Shown: piece by piece, positions 8,004-16,577 of the stretch
Position numbering within the stretch: the first letter of the stretch is position 1
Layout: each line of letters starts with the position of its first letter
Origin: Clostridioides sp. ES-S-0010-02
GTDB taxonomy: Bacteria > Bacillota > Clostridia > Peptostreptococcales > Peptostreptococcaceae
Assembly: GCA_020641055.1 (NCBI GenBank)
Contig: CP067345.1
Span: 264,001-328,000, forward strand
Direction: 5' to 3'
Length of the DNA stretch: 64,000 bases
Program-made: the position numbers and the translations under genes
The notes under the pieces: generated by a model
Told to the model about the DNA's origin: nothing
Database searches by the model: none
The model's input: the letters and a program-made list of their open reading frames with translations, nothing else

Positions 8004-8714
8004 ATGATAAACTATAAATATACAGGATTTTATATAGAAAAGCCAGTAGGAAATAATGTATTTTCATATGAAGAGAGAAAAAATAAGAGTATATATGTTC
8101 CAAAACTAATAAGTGGAACATTGGATGATGTGAAATTAGGAAACAAAGTCGTATTTAATGAAATTGATGAAAATAAAGAGATAAAAGCAACAGGATTGGA
8201 AAATATGGTCGAATATGTCCTGGGAAATAAAAGAATATATGTTTTTGATAATCATAACCATGCATTTTATTTTTGGATAAAATCTATGATGGCAAATGAA
8301 TTCACAAGAGGATGTAAACTAGTACATGTAGATCAACATAAGGATACTAGAGAGCCTAAAAACTACAATGTAGATATAAATAATCTGGAGGACGTATTTA
8401 GGTATACAAATGAGGTTTTAAATGTAGGAAGTTTTATAAAACCAGCATTAAAACATAATATATTTTCAGAATTAATAATAATAGATAGCTCATATGGCTT
8501 TGATTTAGATATAGAGCCAGAGTTTGTTCTTGACATAGATTTAGATATATTTTCAGAGGATATGGACTATATACCATTTGATTTTAAACTAGAAAAGATA
8601 AAAAATCTAATTAAAAAGGCTAAAGTTGTAACAATTGCTACAAGTCCTTACTTTATAAACCAAGAGTATGCTATAAAAGTATTAAAAGAATTGTTTAATT
8701 ATGATATAATGTAA
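8004..8714 (+). CDS. UPF0489 / peptide-arginase-like protein
   Basis: A 236-residue protein with metal-ligand clusters that recall the arginase/deacetylase fold: DNHNHAF (H84, H86), HVDQHKD (H108, D110, H112, D114) and DIDLDIF (D177, D179, D181). This set fits the UPF0489 family, to which the RiPP-modifying peptide arginases (Arg to ornithine in peptides) belong. Members outside RiPP clusters have no known substrate. Start: ATG with GGAGGAAA. No obvious precursor peptide or radical SAM gene is nearby, so it is probably a stand-alone hydrolase. The next gene encodes a SEC-C protein 117 bases downstream. Family call moderate, function unknown. Confidence 0.6.
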   Translation: MINYKYTGFYIEKPVGNNVFSYEERKNKSIYVPKLISGTLDDVKLGNKVVFNEIDENKEIKATGLENMVEYVLGNKRIYVFDNHNHAFYFWIKSMMANEFTRGCKLVHVDQHKDTREPKNYNVDINNLEDVFRYTNEVLNVGSFIKPALKHNIFSELIIIDSSYGFDLDIEPEFVLDIDLDIFSEDMDYIPFDFKLEKIKNLIKKAKVVTIATSPYFINQEYAIKVLKELFNYDIM

Positions 8715-8831
8715 GAGTTAACTTTAAATAGAATATGGTATAATCAAAAAGAAGAAACTTCCAATCTAACTAAAAGATTTTATACTATAAAAAAACTAAA
8801 AAAATATAGATATACTTAGGAGGAAAAAAGT

Positions 8832-9329
8832 ATGAGTTTATATACTGAATGGAGAAATTTAAGTGATAACCACGAAAGTCAAGAAACAGAGGTAAAATTC
8901 TGGGAAGAATATTTAAAAGTTGAAGCTGGAATATACAATGAAATATTAAATAGTAAAATGGATGTTGTTGAAGGTAAAGTAAGTGAATTAGCTGAGAAAT
9001 TTGGAACTACTAATGAATTTTTCATGGGATTCATAGATGGAATAAGTGAAAGTTTAAAAGAAGATATAGTTTTAGAAGATGTAGAAGCTGATAAAGAAGT
9101 TTCTATAAAAATAGATTGGGAAAAATTATATAACAATATGGTAACTGTTGAGGCTCATTGGCTATATAATTTACAAGGTTGGGAAGAAATATTACCAGCA
9201 GACCAAAGAAAAGAAATAATAAAAGCATACAAAAAATCTAAAACAGTAGTTAAAGAAGCAAAAATAGGAAGAAATGATTCATGCCCATGTGGAAGTGGTA
9301 AAAAATATAAGAAATGTTGTGGAAAGTAA
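8832..9329 (+). CDS. SEC-C motif zinc-binding protein
   Basis: A 165-residue protein. The first 135 residues are acidic and mostly helical, with pairs such as EVKFWEEYL and [13 protein letters not shown]. The C-terminus is a SEC-C motif, [20 protein letters not shown], which binds zinc through the CxCx8CC pattern and in SecA contacts SecB or ribosomes. Here the motif follows an unrelated helical domain, as in many small bacterial SEC-C proteins. Start: ATG with TAGGAGG. The function is unknown; a role in protein export or ribosome association is suggested only by the motif. A 53-codon gene follows nine bases after its stop codon. Confidence 0.8.
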   Translation: MSLYTEWRNLSDNHESQETEVKFWEEYLKVEAGIYNEILNSKMDVVEGKVSELAEKFGTTNEFFMGFIDGISESLKEDIVLEDVEADKEVSIKIDWEKLYNNMVTVEAHWLYNLQGWEEILPADQRKEIIKAYKKSKTVVKEAKIGRNDSCPCGSGKKYKKCCGK

Positions 9330-9338
9330 GGTAATCTT

Positions 9339-9500
9339 ATGTTTATTTTAAGATTTGCAGATGATGATGACAACTTATCAGTTAAAGATTTTACATCTTT
9401 AACTGATTTAAAAAAATATATTAGTGAAAATAGTATAGATAAAACATGGCATCAAATTGAAGAAGTTAAGAAAGTAATACCTAACCTAAAAGAGGAATAA
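9339..9500 (+). CDS. Small protein of 53 residues
   Basis: Reading from an ATG at 9339 gives 53 codons beginning MFILRFADDDDNLSVKDF and ending VIPNLKEE, closed by TAA at 9498-9500. It begins nine bases after the SEC-C stop codon with only a weak AAGG site, suggesting translational coupling, and ends before a good terminator at 9541. Codon use matches the neighbours. No family recognised. Its place at the end of a transcription unit supports a real gene, but its small size leaves doubt. Confidence 0.5.
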   Translation: MFILRFADDDDNLSVKDFTSLTDLKKYISENSIDKTWHQIEEVKKVIPNLKEE

Positions 9501-9540
9501 AATTAAGTAACATTAAAAAGAATATTAAAAAATAGTTGTC

Positions 9541-9574
9541 AATAGTTGTCTATAAGGACAACTATTTCTATTTT
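9541..9574 (+). terminator. Terminator of the SEC-C transcription unit
   Basis: AATAGTTGTC and GACAACTATT form a 10-base stem with a 6-base loop followed by TCTATTTTT. The left arm is directly duplicated (AATAGTTGTC also at 9531-9540), so two alternative stems are possible. Confidence 0.75.
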
Positions 9575-9609
9575 TAGATATAAATATAAAATATACAGGG
9601 GGTATAAAT

Positions 9610-10548
9610 ATGAAATTTATTGATTTGCATTGTGATACTATAGCAAAATTAATGGAGAATGTAGAAACAAGTGAACTTAAAACTAACAAATATTCTGTTG
9701 ATATAGACAGGCTGAAAAAAGGGGATTCATTGGCTCAAACATTTGCTCTTTTCGTTGATACTGAAGAAGTAAAACATCCTTTTGATTACTGTATGAGTAT
9801 GGCAGATAAATTTCATAAAGAAATGAAAAAAAATAGTGATGTAATAGCTCTAGCTACTAACTATGAAGAAATTATGAAAAATCAATCAGAGAATAAGCTT
9901 ACAGCGCTTTTATCTATAGAGGAAGGAGCAGTGCTTGAAGGTAGAATAGAAAACTTAAAGAAGTTTTATGATTTAGGCGTTAGAATGATGACAATAAGTT
10001 GGAATCATGTGAATGAGTTAAGCTTTCCTCATAATAATATAGAGTATAGAGAAAAAGGTCTTACAGATTTTGGTAGAGAAGTTGTACATAAGATGAATGA
10101 GCTAGGTATGCTAGTTGATGTTTCTCATATTTCAGATGGTGGATTTTATGAAATTGCAAAAATATCCTCTAAACCAATAATAGCTACACATTCAAATTCA
10201 AGAGCAATGATGAATCATACTAGAAACCTAACTGATGATATGATTAAAGTGTTGGCTAATAAAGGTGGGGTTACAGGAATTAACTTCTTCCACTTATTTT
10301 TAGGCGATAAAAGCGAAAGTAAGCTTGAAGATATGGTTAGACATATAAAACATATTGTAAATGTTGGAGGAATTGATGTTGTAGCTCTAGGCTCAGATTT
10401 CGATGGAATAGATTCAAAAGTTGAGATTGAGGATATATCTCAAATGGGTAAATTATACGAGCCTCTAAAAAAAGAAGGATTTAGTGAAGATGAAATAGAA
10501 AAAATATACTATAAAAACGCTTTAAGAGTAATAAAAGAAGTGTTATAA
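9610..10548 (+). CDS. Membrane dipeptidase family protein (peptidase M19)
   Basis: A 312-residue zinc peptidase of the renal dipeptidase family, which splits dipeptides including some with D-residues. DLHCDT at residues 5-10 supplies the first His/Asp ligands, SIEEGA the bridging Glu, VDVSHIS and ATHSNSRA two His ligands, and ALGSDFDGID the Asp near the C-terminus. These features match the M19 family and the length is normal. There is no signal peptide, so the enzyme is cytoplasmic. Start: ATG with AGGGGG. It is followed 83 bases later by yabG on the same strand. Confidence 0.88.
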   Translation: MKFIDLHCDTIAKLMENVETSELKTNKYSVDIDRLKKGDSLAQTFALFVDTEEVKHPFDYCMSMADKFHKEMKKNSDVIALATNYEEIMKNQSENKLTALLSIEEGAVLEGRIENLKKFYDLGVRMMTISWNHVNELSFPHNNIEYREKGLTDFGREVVHKMNELGMLVDVSHISDGGFYEIAKISSKPIIATHSNSRAMMNHTRNLTDDMIKVLANKGGVTGINFFHLFLGDKSESKLEDMVRHIKHIVNVGGIDVVALGSDFDGIDSKVEIEDISQMGKLYEPLKKEGFSEDEIEKIYYKNALRVIKEVL

Positions 10549-10631
10549 GAAATGTTTTTTTGACATTAGGAAACAAAGTTTTATATCGAACATAGTATAA
10601 ACTAAGATAAAAATTTATTGGAGGTTTAACT

Positions 10632-11492
10632 ATGAAGGTAGGAGACATTGTAGCTAGAAAGTCACATAACAAAGATATTGTATTTAAAATAGTCTCTTTT
10701 GGTGTAGATGAAAATAATGAAAAAATAGCTATACTAAAAGGAATTGCATTTAGAGTAATAGCAGATGCTTATATTGATGACCTTGAATTAGTAAAAGCAC
10801 CTGATATAAAAGATATATTAATAGATAAAAATGTAGAAAATTTATTATATAAGTCAGTAAGAAAGGCTAAAGAGAGACAGAAAAAGATGACAAGGGCAGT
10901 TCCAAAACTTCAATTAAATTCTAACACATATGGAATGCCTGGAAAAGTATTACAAATAGATGGAGATAAAGAGTATTTAAAAATTTGTTTGGATGTATAT
11001 GCTCAACTTGGAATACCTGCAGTAGGAGTAGCAGTTTCAGAGCAAAACCAGCATAAAGAAGTAAGAGCATTACTAGAAAAATATAATCCGGATATACTAG
11101 TAATTACAGGACATGATGCAATGACAGTAAAAAGAGGGGATATAGAAGATATGAATAACTATAGAAACTCTTTAAATTTTATGAAAACAGTTAGAGAAGC
11201 ACGTAAATGGCAACCAAATTTGGATAATCTTGTAATATTTGCAGGAGCATGTCAGTCGAATTATGAAAAAATAATAAATGCAGGAGCGAATTATGCAAGT
11301 TCCCCTGGTAGAATAATGATACATGCTTTAGACCCTGTTTTTGTAGTAGAAAAAATTGCATGCTCAAGAATTGATGTAGTAGTACCTATTGATGAGGTTA
11401 TAGAGCAGACTATCACAGGTGTTAAGGGTATTGGTGGCTCTGAAACAAGAGGGAAATTTAGATGGGCAATGCCAAAAACAATATTGCACTAA
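10632..11492 (+). CDS. yabG: Sporulation-specific cysteine protease YabG
   Basis: A 286-residue YabG. In spore formers it processes spore coat and, in C. difficile, exosporium and germination proteins such as the CspBA fusion and pro-SleC. The catalytic pair fits TGHDAM (H161) and FAGACQSNY (C207), the residue numbers I recall for C. difficile YabG. The N-terminal domain begins MKVGDIVARKSHNKDIVFKI and is followed by a basic linker. Length is as expected. Start: ATG with TTGGAGG. As in B. subtilis, veg follows; here sipL and ispE then continue the block. Mother-cell expression under sigma-K or sigma-E is expected from family knowledge, not read here. Confidence 0.93.
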   Translation: MKVGDIVARKSHNKDIVFKIVSFGVDENNEKIAILKGIAFRVIADAYIDDLELVKAPDIKDILIDKNVENLLYKSVRKAKERQKKMTRAVPKLQLNSNTYGMPGKVLQIDGDKEYLKICLDVYAQLGIPAVGVAVSEQNQHKEVRALLEKYNPDILVITGHDAMTVKRGDIEDMNNYRNSLNFMKTVREARKWQPNLDNLVIFAGACQSNYEKIINAGANYASSPGRIMIHALDPVFVVEKIACSRIDVVVPIDEVIEQTITGVKGIGGSETRGKFRWAMPKTILH

Positions 11493-11534
11493 CAAAAATT
11501 AACATAATTATACTGTATATATTCAAAAATAGTA

Positions 11535-11621
11535 TTGACATTTTTGCAAAAAATATATAAAATAATTAGTTTAAACGTTTGACAAAAATGTTTATATGTG
11601 ATATTATGTAAACATATAAAC
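11535..11621 (+). promoter_or_regulatory. Tandem sigma-A promoters and inverted repeat upstream of veg
   Basis: Promoter 1: TTGACA (11535-11540), 17-base spacer, TAAAAT (11558-11563). Promoter 2: TTGACA (11579-11584), 17-base spacer, TATTAT (11602-11607). An inverted repeat, GTTTATATG (11590-11598) with CATATAAAC (11613-11621), brackets the second -10. The veg promoter of B. subtilis is also known as very strong. Confidence 0.75.
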
Positions 11622-11639
11622 GTTAAAGAAGGTGATATT

Positions 11640-11906
11640 GTGGCTACTGTTCAAACTCTAGATAAGATAAGAGTAAGCTTAGAAAGACATATAGGAAAGA
11701 AAATATTGTTGAAAGCTAATAAAGGAAGAAAGCAGATTATTACAAAAGAGGGTATACTAGAAAAAGTTTATCCAAGCGTGTTTGTTATAAAATTAGATGA
11801 TGAAAGTAATGGATATCCTAGGGTATCTTATAGTTACTCAGATTTATTAACATCTAATGTAAAGTTGCAAGTTTTTAGAGATCAAGATAAATTACAAATA
11901 AGTTAA
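11640..11906 (+). CDS. veg: Veg protein
   Basis: An 88-residue Veg family protein. It starts MATVQTLDKIRVSLERHIGK and has the conserved LKANKGRKQI and YPSVFVIKLDD segments followed by SYSYSDLLTSNV, all typical of Veg, which is linked to biofilm gene regulation in B. subtilis. The start is GTG at 11640, with AAAGAAGG upstream; an ATG at 11598 in frame would add 14 poorly fitting residues and overlap the promoter region. Placed between yabG and the sipL/ispE genes as in Bacillus. Two consensus promoters lie upstream and a terminator follows. Confidence 0.9.
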   Translation: MATVQTLDKIRVSLERHIGKKILLKANKGRKQIITKEGILEKVYPSVFVIKLDDESNGYPRVSYSYSDLLTSNVKLQVFRDQDKLQIS

Positions 11907-11945
11907 AATTATACCTATTAAAAATAGGTGTAATTTTTTTTTTGT
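11906..11945 (+). terminator. Terminator after veg
   Basis: AAATTATACCTATT pairs with AATAGGTGTAATTT around a 3-base loop, followed by a run of nine or more T residues. It begins at the last base of the veg stop codon. Confidence 0.85.
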
Positions 11946-11998
11946 TCCTTAAATATAAATATAGTGTGATATTTTTATAATACTTAAGGAGGTAAACT

Positions 11999-13549
11999 AT
12001 GGAATTAATTAAAGATGTAATTAAAATTGACAATAGAATAGACTTTGGGAAATTTCAAACATTTATTGAGGCGGAAGCAGTAGTGCCAGACAAGAAGCTA
12101 GATGTATATGAGATTGTAAAGACTGAGGGTTACATATCACTTAAAAAAATTGAGATAGCAGATGGAAAGATACTTTGTAGAGGAAGTTTTAATTACAACG
12201 TAATTTACATCGCAGACGATAAAAATACTGTTTCTAATGTAGATGGAAAAGTAGATATAAACGAAGTAATAGAAAAAGATAATGTTATGCAAGATATGGA
12301 ATACATGTTATTTTCAGAGGTAGAGCATATGGACTGCACTATAATGAATGAGAGAAAGATTAAAGTAGGAGCTCTTATGAATATAAGAGGAAGTTTATTT
12401 GAAAAACAGAGATTAGATATTGTAAAGGATGTAGCGCAAGTAGAAGGCATACAAAAGCATAGAAAGGAAATTTGTTTTCAAGATATAGTGGGAATAGAAA
12501 AAGCAGAAAGTTCTATAAGAGACACTATAACTATAAATACAGAAGAAATTCAATCTATAATAAGCTTAAATCCTTGTGTTAAAGTAAAAGAAAGTAGAGT
12601 AACTGATAATAAGGTTATTATTGGTGGAGTATTAGAAATAAATCCATTGGCTTGTACATATGAGGGTGAACTTGTAGAGTTAGATAGAGTGGGTATAGAG
12701 TTCACTCAGTTTGTAGAAGTTCCTGGAGTGAGTGATGGTATGACAGAGGAAGTATTATTGTCCATGTCAGACTTTAATCATATTTTTAAACAAAATAGTG
12801 AAAGTAATACAGGTCTATTAGAAATAGATTGTATGGCTTGTTGCAAGGTAAAAGTTACAGATGAAGTAACAAGAGAGGTATTACAAGATGCATACTCTCC
12901 TCAAAAGATAATAAAATTTGACCATAAACCTATTCAATTAAATAAGACTTTAAGAAATAGTGAAGAAACATTTATGGTTAGAGAAGGAATAAGAAATGAT
13001 AATGATGATATACAAATAAAAGATATTGTAAGCGTTTGTCCAACTATGTCTATAGAAAATAGCTACATTGAAGGAAATAAAAGTATTATACAAGGGATTA
13101 TAAAAGTTGAAATTTTATTTATTCCAGTTGAAGGGCTAAAATTAGTTTATAAAATTAGTGAAGAAATTCCATTTGAACATGATATAGAGATGGATAACTT
13201 AACTGATACAGCATCAGTATTTAATACGGCATGTATTGATAAAATTGAGGTTGATTTGAATAGAGACCAAATAGATTTGGTTATAAAAATCAAAAGATTT
13301 ACTGAAGCATTAGATAAAAAGGCAGAAAGCTTTATTGTTAAAGGTGAAGATCAAGGTGTGTATGATTTATCTAAAGCCCCAAGTATAATTGTATATATAT
13401 GTAAAGAAGGAGATACTTTCTGGAATATTGCAAAAAAATACAATACAACAGAAAATGAAATTGCAGAACTCAATGATATAAAACTTGACGAAGCAATTAA
13501 GCCTGGCAAGTGTCTTATTTTAGAAAAAAAAGTCGTATTAGTAGATTAA
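11999..13549 (+). CDS. sipL: SipL, SpoIVA-interacting spore morphogenesis protein
   Basis: A 516-residue protein made of DUF3794 repeats (roughly residues 30-130, 175-280 and 310-420, each with the alternating V/I strands of the family) and a C-terminal LysM domain at about 465-512 (YICKEGDTFWNIAKKY, ending KPGKCLILEKK). This architecture and its place after yabG and veg match SipL of C. difficile, which binds SpoIVA through its LysM domain and carries out the job of SpoVID in anchoring the coat to the forespore. Start: ATG with TAAGGAGG. A terminator follows. B. subtilis has sspF at this place. Confidence 0.9.
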   Translation: MELIKDVIKIDNRIDFGKFQTFIEAEAVVPDKKLDVYEIVKTEGYISLKKIEIADGKILCRGSFNYNVIYIADDKNTVSNVDGKVDINEVIEKDNVMQDMEYMLFSEVEHMDCTIMNERKIKVGALMNIRGSLFEKQRLDIVKDVAQVEGIQKHRKEICFQDIVGIEKAESSIRDTITINTEEIQSIISLNPCVKVKESRVTDNKVIIGGVLEINPLACTYEGELVELDRVGIEFTQFVEVPGVSDGMTEEVLLSMSDFNHIFKQNSESNTGLLEIDCMACCKVKVTDEVTREVLQDAYSPQKIIKFDHKPIQLNKTLRNSEETFMVREGIRNDNDDIQIKDIVSVCPTMSIENSYIEGNKSIIQGIIKVEILFIPVEGLKLVYKISEEIPFEHDIEMDNLTDTASVFNTACIDKIEVDLNRDQIDLVIKIKRFTEALDKKAESFIVKGEDQGVYDLSKAPSIIVYICKEGDTFWNIAKKYNTTENEIAELNDIKLDEAIKPGKCLILEKKVVLVD

Positions 13550-13577
13550 TATTAAAAAATTTAAAGTAATTAAGTAT

Positions 13578-13610
13578 AATAGGGTATTATAATACCCTAT
13601 TATTTTATTT
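13578..13610 (+). terminator. Terminator after sipL
   Basis: A continuous palindrome with arms AATAGGGTATTA and TAATACCCTATT, followed by ATTTTATTTTTTG. It lies about 30 bases after the sipL stop codon. Confidence 0.8.
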
Positions 13611-13666
13611 TTTGTAGTATAATATTATTGTTAGTGATGCATTATTCTTTAAACAAGGAGGATAGA

Positions 13667-14557
13667 ATGGATTTTATAAAACTAAAGAGCAGGGCAAAAA
13701 TAAATTTATCCATTGATGTCTTAGGAAAAAGGCAAGACGGTTATCATTTTGTTGAAATGATAATGCAAACGATAGATTTATACGATATAGTAAAAATAAA
13801 GGGATTAGATAAAGATGAAATAGAGATAAAAAGCACTAGTTTAGATATCCCTTTAGATGAAGATAATATTGTTTATAAAGCTGCCAAAATACTTAAGAAT
13901 AGATTTAATATAAAAAAAGGCGTAGAAGTATTCATAGAAAAAAATATTCCTGTAGCAGCAGGTATGGCTGGAGGAAGTTCCAATGCCGCCGCAGTATTAG
14001 TAGGATTAAATGAATTATGGAAACTTGAGTTATCTGAAGATGAATTAAAAGACATCGGATTTAACTTGGGAGCAGATGTTCCATTTTGTATATCAGGAAG
14101 GCCTGCTTTAGCTCAAGGTGTTGGAGAAAAACTAACAGATATTAAAGGTTTACCATGTGATATAAGTATTTTAATATGTAAACCAGAATTATTTGTTTCT
14201 ACAAAAGAAGTTTATCAAGGGTTAGATTTGAATAATATTAAAAAAAGACCTAATAATAAATATTTGATGGAGTGTTTAAATTCAGAAGACATAAAAGCTG
14301 TATCAGAAAATATGGTAAATGTTCTTGAAAATGTTACTATAAGTAAATATGAAGAGATAAATAATATAAAGCAAGTTATGATGAAAAATAATGCTTTAGG
14401 TTCTATGATGAGTGGAAGTGGTCCTACAGTTTTTGGATTATTTGAAAGTAAAGAAGATGCTCTAATTGGAAAAAAAGAATTATTAAAAAAATATAAACAG
14501 GTATATGTTGTTAACAGCAGTCAAAAAGGGGTTGAAATTTGTGGAGAATTTAACTAA
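13667..14557 (+). CDS. ispE: 4-diphosphocytidyl-2-C-methyl-D-erythritol kinase
   Basis: A 296-residue GHMP kinase that phosphorylates CDP-methylerythritol in the non-mevalonate isoprenoid pathway. It starts MDFIKLKSRAKINLSIDVLG. The ATP-binding motif is PVAAGMAGGSSNAAA (about 90-104), and MSGSGPTVFGLF is the third GHMP motif. LGADVPFCISG gives the catalytic Asp. The start at 13667 is chosen for the AAGGAGG site; 13 further codons upstream are open but lack such a site. The 3' end overlaps the GntR gene by 17 bases, indicating translational coupling. B. subtilis has purR after ispE; a GntR regulator stands here instead. Confidence 0.93.
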   Translation: MDFIKLKSRAKINLSIDVLGKRQDGYHFVEMIMQTIDLYDIVKIKGLDKDEIEIKSTSLDIPLDEDNIVYKAAKILKNRFNIKKGVEVFIEKNIPVAAGMAGGSSNAAAVLVGLNELWKLELSEDELKDIGFNLGADVPFCISGRPALAQGVGEKLTDIKGLPCDISILICKPELFVSTKEVYQGLDLNNIKKRPNNKYLMECLNSEDIKAVSENMVNVLENVTISKYEEINNIKQVMMKNNALGSMMSGSGPTVFGLFESKEDALIGKKELLKKYKQVYVVNSSQKGVEICGEFN

Positions 14558-15221
14558 ACTGAACTTGGATAATTACAAGCCATTAAGAGATGTAGTCTTC
14601 GAAAATTTAAGAGAGGCAATCTTAGAAGGGAAATTAAAGCCTGGTCAAAGGCTGATGGAAGTACAACTAGCAGAACAATTAGGAGTAAGTAGAACTCCAG
14701 TAAGAGAGGCAATAAGAAAGCTTGAATTAGAAGGTTTAGTTGTTATGTTGCCTAGAAAAGGTGCATATGTAGCAAATATGTCATTAAAGGATCTTCTAGA
14801 TGTATTAGAGGTAAGAGCAAGCTTAGAAGGTCTAGCAGCGTCTCTTGCTGCTGAAAGAATTGGTGATGATGATATAAAAAAACTTAAGGATATATCAGAA
14901 GCGTTAAAAAAAAGCATTTTGGAATCAGATTTAGATGCACTATTGAAACAAGATGTAGAATTTCATGAATGTATATTTAAAGCAACAAACAATAAAAAGT
15001 TAATCCAATTGATAAACTCCTTATGGGAACAAGTGTATAGGTTTAGAGTTACTTATATGTCTGATTACGACTCATCGCTTAATATTGTTGAAGAACATAG
15101 ATTTTTACTTGATGCCATAATAAAAGGTGATAGTGAGTTGTCTAAGAAATATGCTACAGAGCATATAGAAAAAGCAGAACAATTTATGATAGATAAGGCT
15201 ATGATGAATAAAGACTTATAA
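14541..15221 (+). CDS. GntR/FadR family transcriptional regulator
   Basis: A 226-residue regulator. A winged helix-turn-helix occupies about residues 10-75 (REAILEGKLKPGQRL, LAEQLGVSRTPVREAIRKLE, LPRKGAYVA), followed by an all-helical FCD effector domain with the Asp/His pattern EFHECIFKATNN and EEHRFLLDAI that usually binds metal and a carboxylate ligand. The start is GTG at 14541, preceded by AAGGGG, overlapping ispE. An upstream in-frame ATG at 14505 is less likely. The ligand is unknown; coupling to ispE is positional only. A strong terminator follows. Confidence 0.88.
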   Translation: MENLTKLNLDNYKPLRDVVFENLREAILEGKLKPGQRLMEVQLAEQLGVSRTPVREAIRKLELEGLVVMLPRKGAYVANMSLKDLLDVLEVRASLEGLAASLAAERIGDDDIKKLKDISEALKKSILESDLDALLKQDVEFHECIFKATNNKKLIQLINSLWEQVYRFRVTYMSDYDSSLNIVEEHRFLLDAIIKGDSELSKKYATEHIEKAEQFMIDKAMMNKDL

Positions 15222-15230
15222 AATTTAAAA

Positions 15231-15275
15231 AACTACTTTGAAATGTTTATAAACATTTCAAAGTAGTTTTTTTAT
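15231..15275 (+). terminator. Terminator after the GntR gene
   Basis: An 18-base perfect stem (left arm AACTACTTTGAAATGTTT) with a 2-base apex, followed by seven T residues. It ends the ispE-GntR unit. Confidence 0.9.
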
Positions 15276-15356
15276 TGATATTGAAAATATTATGAATAAA
15301 TTAAATTTAAATGGACATAATTGATGATATAAATTTATCTTGAGGGGGATTTTTCA

Positions 15357-16016
15357 ATGAGAAAAATTAAAGTTAGGTTGGGAATATTAATATTAAGTCT
15401 TATATCAGTCATATCAATAATGACGATAGTAATAAATGGTGAAGTAAAAAAAATTGATAATATATCAAAAGACTATAAAGATAAATTAATAAGATTTCAT
15501 GTCATAGCAAATAGTAATACAGATGAAGATCAAGAACTTAAATTAAAAGTTAGGGATGAAGTAGTAAAATATTTACAACCAAAACTACAAAACTCAAAAA
15601 GTATAGAGGAAAGTGAAGCTATTATAAAAAAAGAATATAGTACTCTGGAAGAAATAAGTAAAAATATTATTCTTGAAAATGGATATAATTACAGTGTAAA
15701 GGTAGGTATACAATATAGTAACTTTCCTACAAAACAATATTCTAATATAGTTCTTCCAGCAGGTGAATATAAAGCATTAAAAATTATAATTGGAAAAGGT
15801 GAAGGAAAAAACTGGTGGTGTGTTATGTTTCCTCCATTATGTTTTGTTGATGAGTCTAATGGAGTTATAGACAAATCTACAGATGATAAGTTAAAAGAAG
15901 TTTTAACTGACAAGGAATATAAGCTAATAAAACAAGACACACCAAAGAAAACAAGCAGAGTAAAAATCAAGTTTAAAGTAATTGAAGTAGTAAAGGATTT
16001 AGAAGAAAAATTTTAA
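15357..16016 (+). CDS. spoIIR: Stage II sporulation protein R
   Basis: A 219-residue SpoIIR. In sporulation this forespore protein is secreted into the intermembrane space and signals SpoIIGA to process pro-sigma-E. It has one N-terminal hydrophobic segment (about 7-26) acting as signal or anchor, then LIRFHVIANSNTDEDQELKL, the family hallmark, and a Trp-rich GKNWWCVMFPPLCFVD motif. Start: ATG with a GAGGGGG site. The length matches the family. It is followed 31 bases later by a SleB-like hydrolase gene, so they may be cotranscribed. Sigma-F control is expected from family knowledge; I did not define the promoter. Confidence 0.92.
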   Translation: MRKIKVRLGILILSLISVISIMTIVINGEVKKIDNISKDYKDKLIRFHVIANSNTDEDQELKLKVRDEVVKYLQPKLQNSKSIEESEAIIKKEYSTLEEISKNIILENGYNYSVKVGIQYSNFPTKQYSNIVLPAGEYKALKIIIGKGEGKNWWCVMFPPLCFVDESNGVIDKSTDDKLKEVLTDKEYKLIKQDTPKKTSRVKIKFKVIEVVKDLEEKF

Positions 16017-16047
16017 AAAAATAAAATTATAAGGAGTGGTTTTAATC

Positions 16048-16554
16048 ATGGACAGGTGGAGTAAACTGATAGCTATATTACTAGCTTTAACCTATATATT
16101 TATGCCTATTAAAGAGGTATATGCAGATGAGCCAACAGAGACAGCTAAGAAAGTAAACAAACAAGAAAAAAATGTAGCAAAAAAGGAAGTAATAAATTTA
16201 TCTGATAATGATTTAATGTTACTGTCTAAATTGGTTGCAGGTGAAGCTAGAGGAGAAAGCTATGAGGGACAGGTTGCTGTAGCAGCTGTAGTAATAAACA
16301 GAGTATTGGACCCTAGATTTCCAGATTCAATAGAGGAAGTTATATATCAGAAGAATGCTTTCTCAGTTGTGCTTGATGGTTCAATAAACAAGACACCAAC
16401 AGATTCAGCATGTAAAGCAGCTAAAGAAGCTCTTTATGGAACTGACCCAACAAATAAAGCAGTATATTTCTGGAACCCAGAAATAGCCACTTGCAAATGG
16501 ATAAATAGACTAAATCCATATCTGAGAATAGGGAATCATGTGTTTGCAAAATAA
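16048..16554 (+). CDS. Cell wall hydrolase (SleB catalytic domain type)
   Basis: A 168-residue secreted protein. Residues 1-27 form a signal peptide (LIAILLALTYIFMP, then YADEP). A Lys-rich linker leads into a Hydrolase_2 domain (about 55-168): LSKLVAGEARGESYEGQVAV with the probable catalytic Glu, AAVVINRVLDPRFPDS, and AVYFWNPEIATCKWI. The domain is shared by SleB and CwlJ cortex-lytic enzymes, but no peptidoglycan-binding repeat is present, so it resembles CwlJ or YkvT more than SleB. The start is ATG at 16048, with AAGGAG upstream; a GTG at 16036 falls on the binding site and is unlikely. Next to spoIIR, hinting at a sporulation role. Confidence 0.85.
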   Translation: MDRWSKLIAILLALTYIFMPIKEVYADEPTETAKKVNKQEKNVAKKEVINLSDNDLMLLSKLVAGEARGESYEGQVAVAAVVINRVLDPRFPDSIEEVIYQKNAFSVVLDGSINKTPTDSACKAAKEALYGTDPTNKAVYFWNPEIATCKWINRLNPYLRIGNHVFAK

Positions 16555-16577
16555 ATTTAAATTTTTGAGTACTGAGA

